Positions 1 to 7,741 of a stretch of DNA of 19,327 nucleotides are shown one piece after another. The DNA is from Pseudomonadota bacterium. GTDB lineage: Bacteria > Pseudomonadota > Alphaproteobacteria > Rhodospirillales > 2-02-FULL-58-16. The stretch spans positions 1-19,327 of the forward strand of contig JADFTO010000017.1 in the NCBI GenBank assembly GCA_022560215.1, written 5' to 3'. The position numbers were made by a program, and so were the translations under genes. The notes beneath the pieces were generated by a model. The model was not told where the DNA came from and made no database searches. It saw nothing but the letters and a program-made list of their open reading frames with translations. Position 1 is the stretch's first letter. Each line of letters opens with the position of its first letter.

Positions 1-2
1 GC

Positions 3-611
3 TTGAATGGCAGGACGTTCGGCGGCGGCGGCTCCCGCGACGCGCTGGCGGCGGCGGGGCTTGATGTGGCCGGCCTCGACGAGGCCGACAGCGGCGCCGT
101 GATCGACGGCTTCATGGCTCCCTTCGACCGCGACCACCCGGACGCCGACTTCCTGACCCGGATGATCCACAATGAGTTCCGCCTTCGCCTGCCGGAGTTG
201 CTCCTCATGCGGGTGGACAAGATCACCATGTCCACGTCCATCGAGGGCCGGGTGCCCTACCTGGACCACGAGCTGGTGGAATTCACCATGGACATCCCCA
301 TGTCCTGGAAGCTGGACGGCTTCCGCCCCAAGGCGCTGTTCAAGGAGGCCGTCCGCGACCTGCTGCCCGCCGACATCGTGAACCGCCCGAAGATGGGGTT
401 CGCGGCGCCGATGAAGGAATGGATGCGCGGCGATTTCGGCCGCCGGGCGAAATCTCAAGTCCTCGGCTCCCGCCTCATGGAGCGGGGCTATTTCAACCGC
501 TCCCACGTGGCCAGGCTGTTCTCCGATCACATGGCGGGCCGGCGGGACAACGCGCTCCATCTCTGGACCCTGTTCAATCTCACCGCCTGGCACGACCACT
601 GGATCGGCTGA
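3..611 (+). CDS. Asparagine synthetase (glutamine-hydrolysing), C-terminal part; 5' end outside window
   Basis: This is the 3' end of an AsnB-type amidotransferase gene; the frame is open to the window edge, so the true start lies upstream. The visible 202 residues belong to the C-terminal synthetase domain, which adenylates aspartate and transfers ammonia to it. The diagnostic block is LLMRVDKITMSTSIEGRVPY followed by LDHELVEF, and further on KALFKEAV, PKMGFAAPMKEW and a C-terminal Trp/His-rich end. The N-terminal glutaminase half and the ATP pyrophosphatase loop are not in the window. The stop codon overlaps the start of the downstream glycosyltransferase (TGATG), so the two are translationally coupled. 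In such loci AsnB-like proteins often modify or accompany surface polysaccharide synthesis rather than making free asparagine; that role is inference. Family assignment is firm. Confidence 0.9.
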   Translation: MNGRTFGGGGSRDALAAAGLDVAGLDEADSGAVIDGFMAPFDRDHPDADFLTRMIHNEFRLRLPELLLMRVDKITMSTSIEGRVPYLDHELVEFTMDIPMSWKLDGFRPKALFKEAVRDLLPADIVNRPKMGFAAPMKEWMRGDFGRRAKSQVLGSRLMERGYFNRSHVARLFSDHMAGRRDNALHLWTLFNLTAWHDHWIG

Positions 612-1723
612 TGGCCCCGGAACCTTCATCCCGGGCGCTCAGGCTCCTGGTCAACGGGCTCCACGCCAAGACCGGGGGCGGCCTCACCTATTTGCGCAAC
701 ATGCTGCCCCTGCTGGCGGCGGCGGACGGCGTGGAGCTCCATCTCTGCCTCCACGACGGCCAAGTGGGGCTGTCCGAGGACGCCATGGACGGGGTCACGG
801 TCCACAGGCTGTCGTTCAAGAGCGGTTTCTGGCGCCTTCCCATCGCCGAACAGGTCCATGTCCCGCGCCTGGCCCGGCGGATCGGCGCCGACGTCACCTT
901 CTCGCCCGCCAACTATGGGCCGATCCTGGCCCCGGGCTCGGTCATCCTGCTCCGCAACGCCCTCGGCGTGGCCTTCGTCGAGAAGCGGCCGCTGAAGATG
1001 GCCTACTGGGCGCTGGTCACCATCGGCACGGCGCTTTCCCTGCTGGCCTGCCGCCGCGCCATCGCCGTGTCGGAATTCGCCCGGCGCTCGGCCGGCGTGA
1101 TCCCCTGGTCCCGGGATCGGATCGCCGTCATACACCATGGAGTCTCCGCCACCTTCTCGCCGGGGCCGGGGGAGCGCGATGGCTTCCTGCTAGCGGTTTC
1201 CGACCTCTACGTGCAGAAGAACATCGACAACCTGATCCTGGCCCTGGCCCGGCTGCGCGACGCGCGCCCGGACATCATGCTCAAGATAGCCGGCCGCCCC
1301 GTGGACAGGGACTACGAGGACTCCTTGCGAAGGCTCGTGAGGCACCTGGGGCTGGAGGGACACGTCCGCTTCCTGGGCTCTGTTTCGGAAGGGGAGCTCC
1401 TGGAGCTTTACCGCCGCTGCGCCGTGTTCGTCTTTCCCTCCACCGTCGAGACCTTCGGCAATCCCCTGGTCGAGGCCATGGCCTGCGGGGCCCCGATCGC
1501 CAGTTCCAACGCCGCCGCCATGCCCGAGGTGCTGGGCGAGGCGGCGCTGTTCTTCGACCCGGCCAGCATCGACGACATGGCGGCGGCCTTGGCACGCCTG
1601 CTCGACGATGCGGAGCTTTGCCGCGAGCTCGGGTGCAAGGCCGCCGTCCGGGCCCGGCAATTTTCCTGGCAACGGACCGCCGAGGCGACCTTGAGCGTGA
1701 TCCGGGAGGCGGCCCGGCCCTGA
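611..1723 (+). CDS. Glycosyltransferase family 4 (GT-B fold)
   Basis: A 370-aa retaining GT-B glycosyltransferase that would move a sugar from a nucleotide-sugar donor to a glycan or lipid acceptor at the cytoplasmic membrane face. The N-terminal Rossmann lobe begins LLVNGLHAKTGGGLTYLRN. The C-terminal donor-binding lobe runs from about residue 190, with VSDLYVQKNIDNLI, the RFLGSVSEGELLELYRRC segment, and the EX7E motif as E280-TFGNPLV-E288 followed by AMACGAPI. A longer reading frame extends upstream into the asparagine synthetase gene. I chose the ATG at 611 because the protein homology begins there and because it overlaps the upstream stop, the usual arrangement for coupled genes. Pairing with an AsnB-like gene suggests an exopolysaccharide or lipopolysaccharide locus. 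Donor and acceptor cannot be read from sequence. Confidence 0.9.
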   Translation: MAPEPSSRALRLLVNGLHAKTGGGLTYLRNMLPLLAAADGVELHLCLHDGQVGLSEDAMDGVTVHRLSFKSGFWRLPIAEQVHVPRLARRIGADVTFSPANYGPILAPGSVILLRNALGVAFVEKRPLKMAYWALVTIGTALSLLACRRAIAVSEFARRSAGVIPWSRDRIAVIHHGVSATFSPGPGERDGFLLAVSDLYVQKNIDNLILALARLRDARPDIMLKIAGRPVDRDYEDSLRRLVRHLGLEGHVRFLGSVSEGELLELYRRCAVFVFPSTVETFGNPLVEAMACGAPIASSNAAAMPEVLGEAALFFDPASIDDMAAALARLLDDAELCRELGCKAAVRARQFSWQRTAEATLSVIREAARP

Positions 1724-1903
1724 CGTCCCGCGGCCTTGGAAAAAGCCCTTCGCGCCGGTGTACTTTTCCCGCCCCCCCTTGGCTATGGACAGGCCCCCTG
1801 TCTTCAAGGAATCATGGTCGGCACCGAGCAGGCCGGAACAAGGGGATGGCGCGGCGCCGGGCCAGCCCCCATTTGGATACTGAGGTAGCGGGGGATAGGC
1901 GCC

Positions 1904-3769
1904 ATGGCCGAGGACATCGCGGCGGCGGTGGGCCCGGACTTCCAGATGTGGGTGACGTTAGTCATCATCATCGGGGCGCTGGTCATCTACGCCCTGGAAC
2001 GGGTGCCCATGGAGGTCACGTCCGTGGGCGTGGTCTGCGCGCTTCTCGTCTTTTTCCATTTCTTCCCGGTGTTGGACGCCCAAGGGGTCAACTTGCTCAA
2101 CCCCGTGCGCATCCTCAGCGGCTTCGCCAACCCGGCCCTGATCACCGTGCTGGCGCTCCTGGTCATGGGCCAGGGCATGGTGCGCACCGGCATCCTGGAC
2201 TTGGGCGCGCGCTGGCTTCTCGGTCACACGGGGCGCTGGCCCTGGCTATCGCTCGCCATCGTGCTCGCCGTGGTGATCGCGGTCAGCGCCTTTCTCAACA
2301 ACATTCCCGTGGTGGTCATCTTCATCCCCATCATGCAGGCGCTGGCCACGCGCTTCGGCCGTTCCGTCTCCATGGTGATGATTCCCTTGAGCTACGCCGC
2401 CGTCTTCGGCGGCATGACCACCCTGATCGGGTCGGGCACCAACCTGCTGGTCAACAGCGCCCTGATCGAGGTCGGGCAAACCCCCTTCACCTTTTTCGAA
2501 TTTTCCATTCCCGGCATGGTCCTGGCCGCGGTCGGCCTGGCCTACGTGCTGGTGGTGGCGCCCAAGCTCCTGCCGGAGCGCTCGGGCCTGGTGGACAGCC
2601 TGCTCGAGGGGGAGGGCAAACAGTTCATCGGCCAGATCACCGTCACCGGGGATTCGGACCTGATCGGCAAGGACGCCCCGGGGGGCCTGTTCGCCGGCCT
2701 GCCCGACATGACCGTGCGCATGATCCAGCGCGGCGAGACGGCCATCCTGCCGCCTTTCGAGGACTATCAGGCGCGCCCCCGGGACGTGCTGGTGGTGGCG
2801 GCGACGCGCAAGGCGTTCACCGAGGCCCTGACCCGGGATCCCGGCCTGCTCGACCCGGACCTCCAGGACGGGCGCTCCGAGACCGAGGACGAATACCGGC
2901 CCTGGCACGAGGGCGACCGGATGCTGGCGGAGATCATGGTGGCGCCGGCCTCGCGCCTGATCGGCCGCACCCTGCCCCAGATCGGCTTCCGCTACCACAC
3001 CCATTGCATCGTGCTCGGCGTCCAGCGCCGTTCCCGCATGATCCGCGCCCGGCTCACCGATATCCGCCTGCAGGCGGGCGACGTGCTCCTGGTCCGGGGA
3101 CAGCCCAATGACATCGACGCCCTGAAGGTGAGCGGCGACGTGGTCCTGATCGAATGGTCGGCGAAGGAGCTGCCGTCCCTCTCCCACGCCCGCAGCGCCG
3201 GCGCCATCTTCCTGGGCGCCATCGGCCTGGCGGCCGTCGGCATCCTGCCCGTGGTGGTGGCGACACTCTCTGGGGCGGCGGTCATGGTGTTGGCGGGCGT
3301 GCTCAACGTGCGCCAGGCGTTCCGGGCCGTCGATCCCCTGGTCGCCACCACCATCGTCACCGCCCTGGCGCTCGGCGTCGCCCTGCAGGAGACAGGCGGC
3401 GCCGCCTTTCTCGCCCACGGCGTTGTGACGGCCCTGGAGGGCGCCAGCGTGGTCACCGTGCTGTCCGTCTTTTTCCTGCTCGTCGCCGTGCTCGCCAACA
3501 TCATCAGCACCAAGACCTGCGCCGTGCTGTTCACCCCCATCGCGGTCGACATCGCCGTCGAGATCGGCGCCTCGCCGAGCGTCTTCGCCCTGGCCGTGGT
3601 GTTCGCCGCCAACTGCTCGTTCGCCTCGCCCCTGGGCTACCAGACCAACCTGCTGGTGATGGCGCCCGGCCACTACCGGTTCCTGGACTACACCCGGGTC
3701 GGCGTGCCCTTGATCTTCCTGCTCTGGGCCACCTTCAGCCTCTTCGTCCCCTGGTACTACGGGATGTAG
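1904..3769 (+). CDS. SLC13/DASS family permease with two RCK-C (TrkA-C) domains
   Basis: A 621-aa inner-membrane transporter of the divalent anion:sodium symporter group. The order is: N-terminal membrane half (about residues 15-230); two soluble RCK-C domains (about 238-310 and 340-413, the second with APASRLIGRTLPQIGF and LQAGDVLLVRG); C-terminal membrane half (about 425-621). The two halves carry the family's paired signatures: NNIPVVVIF at 132 with GSGTNLLVNSA near 180, and the mirror segment ending in SPLGYQTNLLVMAPG near the C-terminus. Members of this SLC13-plus-RCK type carry sulfate, or sometimes dicarboxylates or other oxyanions; the substrate here is not decidable. The start ATG has GGGGGATAGG just upstream. 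It is followed by the serC promoter, so it is probably a separate transcription unit. The 180 bases upstream show no convincing promoter. Confidence 0.9.
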   Translation: MAEDIAAAVGPDFQMWVTLVIIIGALVIYALERVPMEVTSVGVVCALLVFFHFFPVLDAQGVNLLNPVRILSGFANPALITVLALLVMGQGMVRTGILDLGARWLLGHTGRWPWLSLAIVLAVVIAVSAFLNNIPVVVIFIPIMQALATRFGRSVSMVMIPLSYAAVFGGMTTLIGSGTNLLVNSALIEVGQTPFTFFEFSIPGMVLAAVGLAYVLVVAPKLLPERSGLVDSLLEGEGKQFIGQITVTGDSDLIGKDAPGGLFAGLPDMTVRMIQRGETAILPPFEDYQARPRDVLVVAATRKAFTEALTRDPGLLDPDLQDGRSETEDEYRPWHEGDRMLAEIMVAPASRLIGRTLPQIGFRYHTHCIVLGVQRRSRMIRARLTDIRLQAGDVLLVRGQPNDIDALKVSGDVVLIEWSAKELPSLSHARSAGAIFLGAIGLAAVGILPVVVATLSGAAVMVLAGVLNVRQAFRAVDPLVATTIVTALALGVALQETGGAAFLAHGVVTALEGASVVTVLSVFFLLVAVLANIISTKTCAVLFTPIAVDIAVEIGASPSVFALAVVFAANCSFASPLGYQTNLLVMAPGHYRFLDYTRVGVPLIFLLWATFSLFVPWYYGM

Positions 3770-3797
3770 GGCGGGGCGGGGCCGCCGATCCCCCTTG

Positions 3798-3826
3798 TTG
3801 ACGCCCCGGGCTCCTATCCCTATAAG
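3798..3826 (+). promoter_or_regulatory. Sigma70-type promoter of serC-serA
   Basis: TTGACG at 3798-3803 and TATAAG at 3821-3826 are separated by exactly 17 bases. Each hexamer matches the consensus at five of six positions. Transcription would start near 3833, leaving a leader of about 50 bases with the Shine-Dalgarno AGGAAGGA at 3869-3876. The box lies between the permease stop and the serC start. It also argues against an earlier TTG start for serC, since that codon would lie at the -35 box. Confidence 0.75.
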
Positions 3827-3884
3827 GGCCGCGGGCCACGGCCTCCCAACGGGCCGCGACCTTCTGCGAGGAAGGAACCTGGAC

Positions 3885-5054
3885 GTGCAACCGCCGCCGA
3901 AGCCGGAATCGCTGCCGGCCAACCCCTGTTTTTCATCCGGTCCCTGCGCCAAACGACCCGGCTGGTCCGTGGACGCGCTCACCGACGCCTTCGTCGGGCG
4001 CTCGCACCGTTCCCGGCCGGGGGCCGAAAGGCTGGCCCGCCTCATCGAGCTATCCCGCTCCCTGCTCGGCCTGCCGGACGGCTACCGCATCGGCATCATG
4101 CCGGCGTCGGACACGGGCGCCATGGAAGCGGCCCTCTGGTCCCTGCTCGGCCCCCGGGGCGTCGACGTGCTGGCCTGGGAAAGCTTCGGTCAGGGTTGGG
4201 CCACGGACGTGACCAAGCAGCTCGGGCTCGAAGACGTGCGGGTGATCGAGGCCGACTACGGCAAGCTGCCGGACCTGGGCCGGGTGGATTTCAGCCGCGA
4301 CGTGGTGTTCACCTGGAACGGCACCACGTCCGGCGTCCGCGTGCCCGATGGCGAGTGGATCGCCGGGGATCGTGAGGGCCTGACCATTTGCGACGCCACC
4401 TCGGCGGCCTTCGCCATGGACCTGCCCTGGGACAAGCTGGACGCGGCCACCTACTCCTGGCAGAAGGTGCTGGGCGGCGAGGCCCAGCACGGCATGCTGA
4501 TCCTCGGCCCCCGGGCGGTGGAAAGGCTGGAAACATATACCCCCCCCTGGCCCCTGCCCAAGGTCTTCCGCCTGACCAAGGGGGGCAAGCTGATGGAGGG
4601 TATTTTCCGGGGCGCCACCATCAACACGCCCTCGATGCTCGCCGTCGAGGACGCGCTGGACGGGCTGGAATGGGCCCGCTCGGTGGGCGGACTGGCGGCC
4701 CTGGTGGCGAGGAGCGAAGCCAACTTCCGGGCCATCGAGGACTGGGTTGGGCGAACCCCCTGGGTGGACTTCCTGGCCCAGGCGCCGGAGACCCGGTCTC
4801 CGACATCGGTGTGCCTGAGGATTTCCGATCCCTGGTTCCAGGCCCTGGAAAGGGAAGCCCGGGCCGCCGCCGCAGGCGAGCTGGCCGGGCTGCTGGCCGA
4901 CGAAGGCGCGGCCTTCGACATCGAGGCCTACCGGGACGCCCCGCCGGGGCTGCGGCTGTGGGCCGGCGCCACCGTGGAGACGGCAGACCTGAAAGCCCTC
5001 TTCCCCTGGCTGGACTGGGCCTTTTGGACGATCAAGACGAAGGAGGGAGCGTGA
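3885..5054 (+). CDS. serC: Phosphoserine aminotransferase, Methanosarcina/alphaproteobacterial type
   Basis: Predicted PLP-dependent enzyme of 389 aa that converts 3-phosphohydroxypyruvate and glutamate to phosphoserine and 2-oxoglutarate, the second step of serine synthesis. The N-terminal NPCFSSGPCAKRPGWS and the segment IMPASDTGAMEAALWSLLG are characteristic of this SerC subgroup. The Schiff-base lysine is K194 in TYSWQKVLGGEAQHG. The start is GTG at 3885, preceded at eight bases by AGGAAGGA. A longer frame from TTG at 3795 overlaps the promoter and has no ribosome site, so it was rejected. One base separates its stop from serA, whose Shine-Dalgarno AGGAGGGAG is inside the serC end. The operon context supports serine synthesis over other class V aminotransferase roles. 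Confidence 0.95.
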   Translation: MQPPPKPESLPANPCFSSGPCAKRPGWSVDALTDAFVGRSHRSRPGAERLARLIELSRSLLGLPDGYRIGIMPASDTGAMEAALWSLLGPRGVDVLAWESFGQGWATDVTKQLGLEDVRVIEADYGKLPDLGRVDFSRDVVFTWNGTTSGVRVPDGEWIAGDREGLTICDATSAAFAMDLPWDKLDAATYSWQKVLGGEAQHGMLILGPRAVERLETYTPPWPLPKVFRLTKGGKLMEGIFRGATINTPSMLAVEDALDGLEWARSVGGLAALVARSEANFRAIEDWVGRTPWVDFLAQAPETRSPTSVCLRISDPWFQALEREARAAAAGELAGLLADEGAAFDIEAYRDAPPGLRLWAGATVETADLKALFPWLDWAFWTIKTKEGA

Positions 5055-5055
5055 C

Positions 5056-6633
5056 ATGGCCAAGGTTCTGATCTCCGACAAGTTGAGTCCCCTGGCCGCA
5101 AAGCTGTTCGCGGACCGGGGCATAGAGGCGGACGTGCATCCGGGAATGGACCCGGGCGAGCTCGAGGCCTGCATCGGCGCCTACGAGGGCCTGGCCGTGC
5201 GCTCGGCGACCAAGGTCGACGCCGGGATCCTGGAGGCCGCCCAAAACCTGAAGGTGATCGGGCGCGCCGGCATCGGGGTCGACAACATCGACGTCGCCGC
5301 CGCCACCGCGCGCGGCATCGTGGTCATGAACACGCCCTTCGGCAACTCCATCACCACCGCCGAGCACGCCATCGCCATGATGCTGGCCATGGCCCGCCAG
5401 ATCCCCCAGGCCAACGCCTCCACCCACCAGGGCAAGTGGGAAAAGAACCGTTTCATGGGCGTCGAAGTGATGGGCAAGACGCTCGGCATCATCGGCTGCG
5501 GCAACATCGGCTCCATCGTCGCCGATAGGGCCCAGGGGCTGAAGATGAAGGTGATCGCCTACGATCCCTATCTTTCGGCCGAGCACGCCAGCGGCATCGG
5601 CGTCGAAAAGGTGGAGCTGGAGACGCTATTTGCGCGTTCCGACTTCATCAGCCTGCACACGCCCCTCACCGACGCCACCCGCGCCATCATCGATGCGGGC
5701 GCCATCGCCAAGATGAAGGAAGGCGTGCGCATCATCAACTGTGCGCGGGGCGGACTCGTCGTCGAGGAGGACGTGAAGGAGGCCCTGCTTAGCGGCCAGG
5801 TGGCGGCGGCGGCGTTCGACGTGTTCACCGAGGAGCCGGCCACGGACAACATCCTGTTCGGCATGGACCAAGTGGTGGCGACGCCCCATCTCGGGGCCGC
5901 GACCACGGAGGCCCAGGAGAAGGTGGCCGTCCAGGTGGCCGAACAGATGGCGGATTTCCTGCTCAACGGGGCCGTCGTCAACGCCATCAACATGCCCTCG
6001 GTGAGTGCCGAGGAGGCCGTCAAGCTCGGGCCCTACTTGAAGCTCGCCGAGCAGATCGGCAGCTTCGCCGGCCAGGCGACCGAGACCGCCATCAAGGCCG
6101 TCACCGTCAAGTACGAGGGCCACGCCGCGGAACTCAACACCAACGCGCTCACCGCCGTGATGCTTCAGGGGCTGCTTTCGCCGCTGCTGGATCAGGTCAA
6201 CATCGTCAGCGCGCCGGCCATCGCCAAGGAACGCAACATCGACATCACCGAGGTCAAGAACGAGCGCGGCGGCGACTACCAGACGCTGATCGGCCTGACG
6301 GTGACCACGGAAACCCAGACCAGGAGCCTTTCCGGCACGCTCTTCAACGGCACGGATCCCCGCCTGGTGGAGATCAAGGGCATCCCCATCGACGCCCGGC
6401 TCGGCTCCCACATGCTGTTCATCACCAACCAGGACAAGCCGGGCCTGATCGGCAACCTGGGCACCACGCTGGGGGACGCCGGCATCAACATCGCCACCTT
6501 CAACCTGGGCCGCAGCGAGCCCGGCGGCGACGCCATCGCCCTGATCCAGGTGGACCTGATGCCGGATCAGGCCCTGCTGGACAGGATCCAGGCGCTGCCC
6601 CACGTGGACCGGGTCAAGGCCATGAGCTTCTGA
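5056..6633 (+). CDS. serA: D-3-phosphoglycerate dehydrogenase, long form with ACT domain
   Basis: A 525-aa NAD-dependent dehydrogenase that oxidises 3-phosphoglycerate to 3-phosphohydroxypyruvate, the first step of serine synthesis. Seen in order: the substrate-domain segment GRAGIGVDNIDVAAATARG; the Rossmann motif LGIIGCGNIGSIVADRA; the catalytic triad R231 (CARGG), E260 (FTEEP) and H278 (PHLGAATTEAQE); an intervening domain of about 120 residues (roughly 310-440); and a C-terminal ACT domain from about 450 (HMLFITNQDKPGLIGNLG). Spacing of the triad matches the family (29 and 18 residues). The length and intervening domain place it in the long type I group found in many bacteria and animals. 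ACT domains in this family bind serine in some members for feedback control; whether this one does is unknown. It is expressed from the serC promoter. Confidence 0.97.
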   Translation: MAKVLISDKLSPLAAKLFADRGIEADVHPGMDPGELEACIGAYEGLAVRSATKVDAGILEAAQNLKVIGRAGIGVDNIDVAAATARGIVVMNTPFGNSITTAEHAIAMMLAMARQIPQANASTHQGKWEKNRFMGVEVMGKTLGIIGCGNIGSIVADRAQGLKMKVIAYDPYLSAEHASGIGVEKVELETLFARSDFISLHTPLTDATRAIIDAGAIAKMKEGVRIINCARGGLVVEEDVKEALLSGQVAAAAFDVFTEEPATDNILFGMDQVVATPHLGAATTEAQEKVAVQVAEQMADFLLNGAVVNAINMPSVSAEEAVKLGPYLKLAEQIGSFAGQATETAIKAVTVKYEGHAAELNTNALTAVMLQGLLSPLLDQVNIVSAPAIAKERNIDITEVKNERGGDYQTLIGLTVTTETQTRSLSGTLFNGTDPRLVEIKGIPIDARLGSHMLFITNQDKPGLIGNLGTTLGDAGINIATFNLGRSEPGGDAIALIQVDLMPDQALLDRIQALPHVDRVKAMSF

Positions 6634-6682
6634 GAATCATTCCGCTCCTCGGCGCGCCGCCGCCGTGGCCGCCAAAACAGCC

Positions 6683-7006
6683 CTATTCGCCGAGGACGCG
6701 CCGGCGCTCCTCGAATTCAGCCGCGTCGATCTCGCCCCGGGCGAAGCGTTCCCTGAGGATGTCCAGCGCCGCCTTGGCGCCGATCTGGGCCTGGCCCTGC
6801 CCGCCGATCCAGCGGACGACGGCGAAGACGATGGCGACGATGGCGGCGATGACCAGGACCATCATCAGGGAGCCGAACACCATGAAGCCCCAGCCCCTTC
6901 CCATATAGCCGTGCCGGTAAAACTGTTCGGCCGCCTCGGCCAGGGCCGGCGTCGAGGCCAGGCCCAAGGCGGCGGCCGTGACCCAGCGGGTCAATCCGTT
7001 CGTCAT
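6683..7006 (-). CDS. Small membrane protein with SHOCT domain
   Basis: A 107-aa protein convergent with serA and divergent from the aldehyde oxidoreductase operon. It has an N-terminal signal peptide ending near ALA at about residue 22, one membrane segment (SLMMVLVIAAIVAIVFAVV), and a C-terminal SHOCT segment ALDILRERFARGEIDAAEFE, the short amphipathic motif found at the ends of many bacterial membrane proteins. I chose the ATG at 7006 because it is preceded by AGGAGGAAGC and begins the signal peptide; a longer frame upstream to 7084 has no ribosome site. On this strand a TATGAT box (7046-7051) lies upstream without a good -35. SHOCT proteins have no single known function; oligomerisation is the usual suggestion. 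Confidence 0.8.
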   Translation of the reverse strand: MTNGLTRWVTAAALGLASTPALAEAAEQFYRHGYMGRGWGFMVFGSLMMVLVIAAIVAIVFAVVRWIGGQGQAQIGAKAALDILRERFARGEIDAAEFEERRRVLGE

Positions 7007-7122
7007 GCTTCCTCCTCTTCCCATTATGGGCCGGCCCCACGGGACATCATAGCCCGATAGCGCTCTTGCAAAAAAGGAGTCCAAAACCCGGCCCCTGGGG
7101 TGTTAAGGTGGGACAAGCCCGC

Positions 7123-7250
7123 GAGCGATAACAATTGGGCATCCAAAGGGGGACTGCATTACCCCTGGGCGCTCAAGGAAAGGGGGGCGGCCCGGCCTCC
7201 CGGCGGCGTTGAGCTGAGCGCCGGCCTGATCTGACAGGGAGGTTACCCAT
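7123..7250 (+). promoter_or_regulatory. Structured leader of the aldehyde oxidoreductase operon (candidate switch)
   Basis: The stretch before the ferredoxin gene can fold in competing ways. GAGCG (7123-7127) pairs with CGCTC (7170-7174), enclosing a hairpin AGGGG/CCCCT (7147-7151 with 7162-7166) closed by CC/GG across a two-base bulge. The same 3' arm, GGCGCTCA (7168-7175), pairs perfectly over eight bases with TGAGCGCC (7215-7222). CCTCCC (7196-7201) can pair with GGGAGG (7237-7242), the Shine-Dalgarno of the first gene. These pairings are seen directly. Control by a molybdenum/tungsten cofactor or by another ligand is inference, and GC-rich DNA makes chance pairing common. A weak promoter TTAAGG-N18-GATAAC (7103-7132) would start transcription inside the first stem, which counts against part of the model. 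Confidence 0.3.
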
Positions 7251-7730
7251 ATGCTGAAGTCGCTTCACATCGATCCCGGGAAATGCACCGGTTGCCTGCA
7301 ATGCGAACTGGCCTGCTCGTTCGATAACGAAGGGGTGTTCAACCCGGCGAAATCGCGGATCAAGGTCTTCAATTTCCACGACCAGGGCCGCTTCGTCCCT
7401 TACACCTGCACCCAGTGCGACGAGGCGTGGTGCATGGCGGCCTGTCCCGTGGATGCGATCATTGTGGACGCGGCGACCGGCGCCAAGATCGTCTTGGACT
7501 CCGTCTGCGTCGGGTGCAAGGTGTGCACCATCGCGTGTCCCTTCGGCACCGTGAACTACAACCAGGACACGGGCAAGGTCATCAAGTGCGACCTCTGCGG
7601 CGGCGACCCGGAATGCGCCAAGGCCTGCCCGACACAGGCGATCACCTTCATCGACGCCGATTGGACCGGCATCGAAAGAATGCGCGACTGGGCCTCGAAG
7701 ACCGACGCCGGCGCCCAGGCGGAAGCTTAG
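7251..7730 (+). CDS. aorA: Ferredoxin-like subunit with four [4Fe-4S] clusters, AorA type
   Basis: A 159-aa electron-transfer protein with sixteen cysteines in four cluster motifs: C12/15/18/22, C53/56/61/65, C86/89/92/96 and C113/116/122/126. The second and fourth motifs carry the longer middle spacing (CTQCDEAWCMAACP, CDLCGGDPECAKACP) typical of the DMSO-reductase/HycB ferredoxin fold. There is no signal peptide, so it acts in the cytoplasm. It lies 11 bases upstream of the tungsten aldehyde oxidoreductase gene. In the biochemically studied Aromatoleum enzyme the equivalent AorA subunit stacks into a wire that links the catalytic subunit to the FAD subunit; the same role is inferred here from gene order and domain content. 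The start ATG has AGGGAGG eight bases upstream. A generic AOR-associated ferredoxin remains possible. Confidence 0.88.
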   Translation: MLKSLHIDPGKCTGCLQCELACSFDNEGVFNPAKSRIKVFNFHDQGRFVPYTCTQCDEAWCMAACPVDAIIVDAATGAKIVLDSVCVGCKVCTIACPFGTVNYNQDTGKVIKCDLCGGDPECAKACPTQAITFIDADWTGIERMRDWASKTDAGAQAEA

Positions 7731-7741
7731 GAGGGCTAGAC

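Noticed and set aside
1618..3111. 497-aa frame overlapping the glycosyltransferase end and the permease
   Set aside because: It is an alternative frame of the permease gene, Arg/Gly/Pro/His-rich, with no recognisable domain.
3771..3790. Terminator after the permease gene
   Set aside because: The GC-rich GGCG/CGCC pairing is only four bases and is not followed by a T run.
3795..3884. Upstream TTG start extending serC by 30 codons
   Set aside because: The codon lies at the -35 box of a strong promoter and lacks a Shine-Dalgarno; the GTG at 3885 has both correct spacing and homology.
2246..4045. 599-aa open frame on the minus strand opposite the permease and serC
   Set aside because: It lies antisense to two well-supported genes, and its composition is Gly/His/Asp/Gln-rich low-complexity as expected from a GC-rich shadow frame.
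7085..7130. Sigma54-type promoter before the aor operon
   Set aside because: TGGGGTGTTAAGG has no proper GG-N10-GC core, so I do not support it; only a weak sigma70-like pair is visible.
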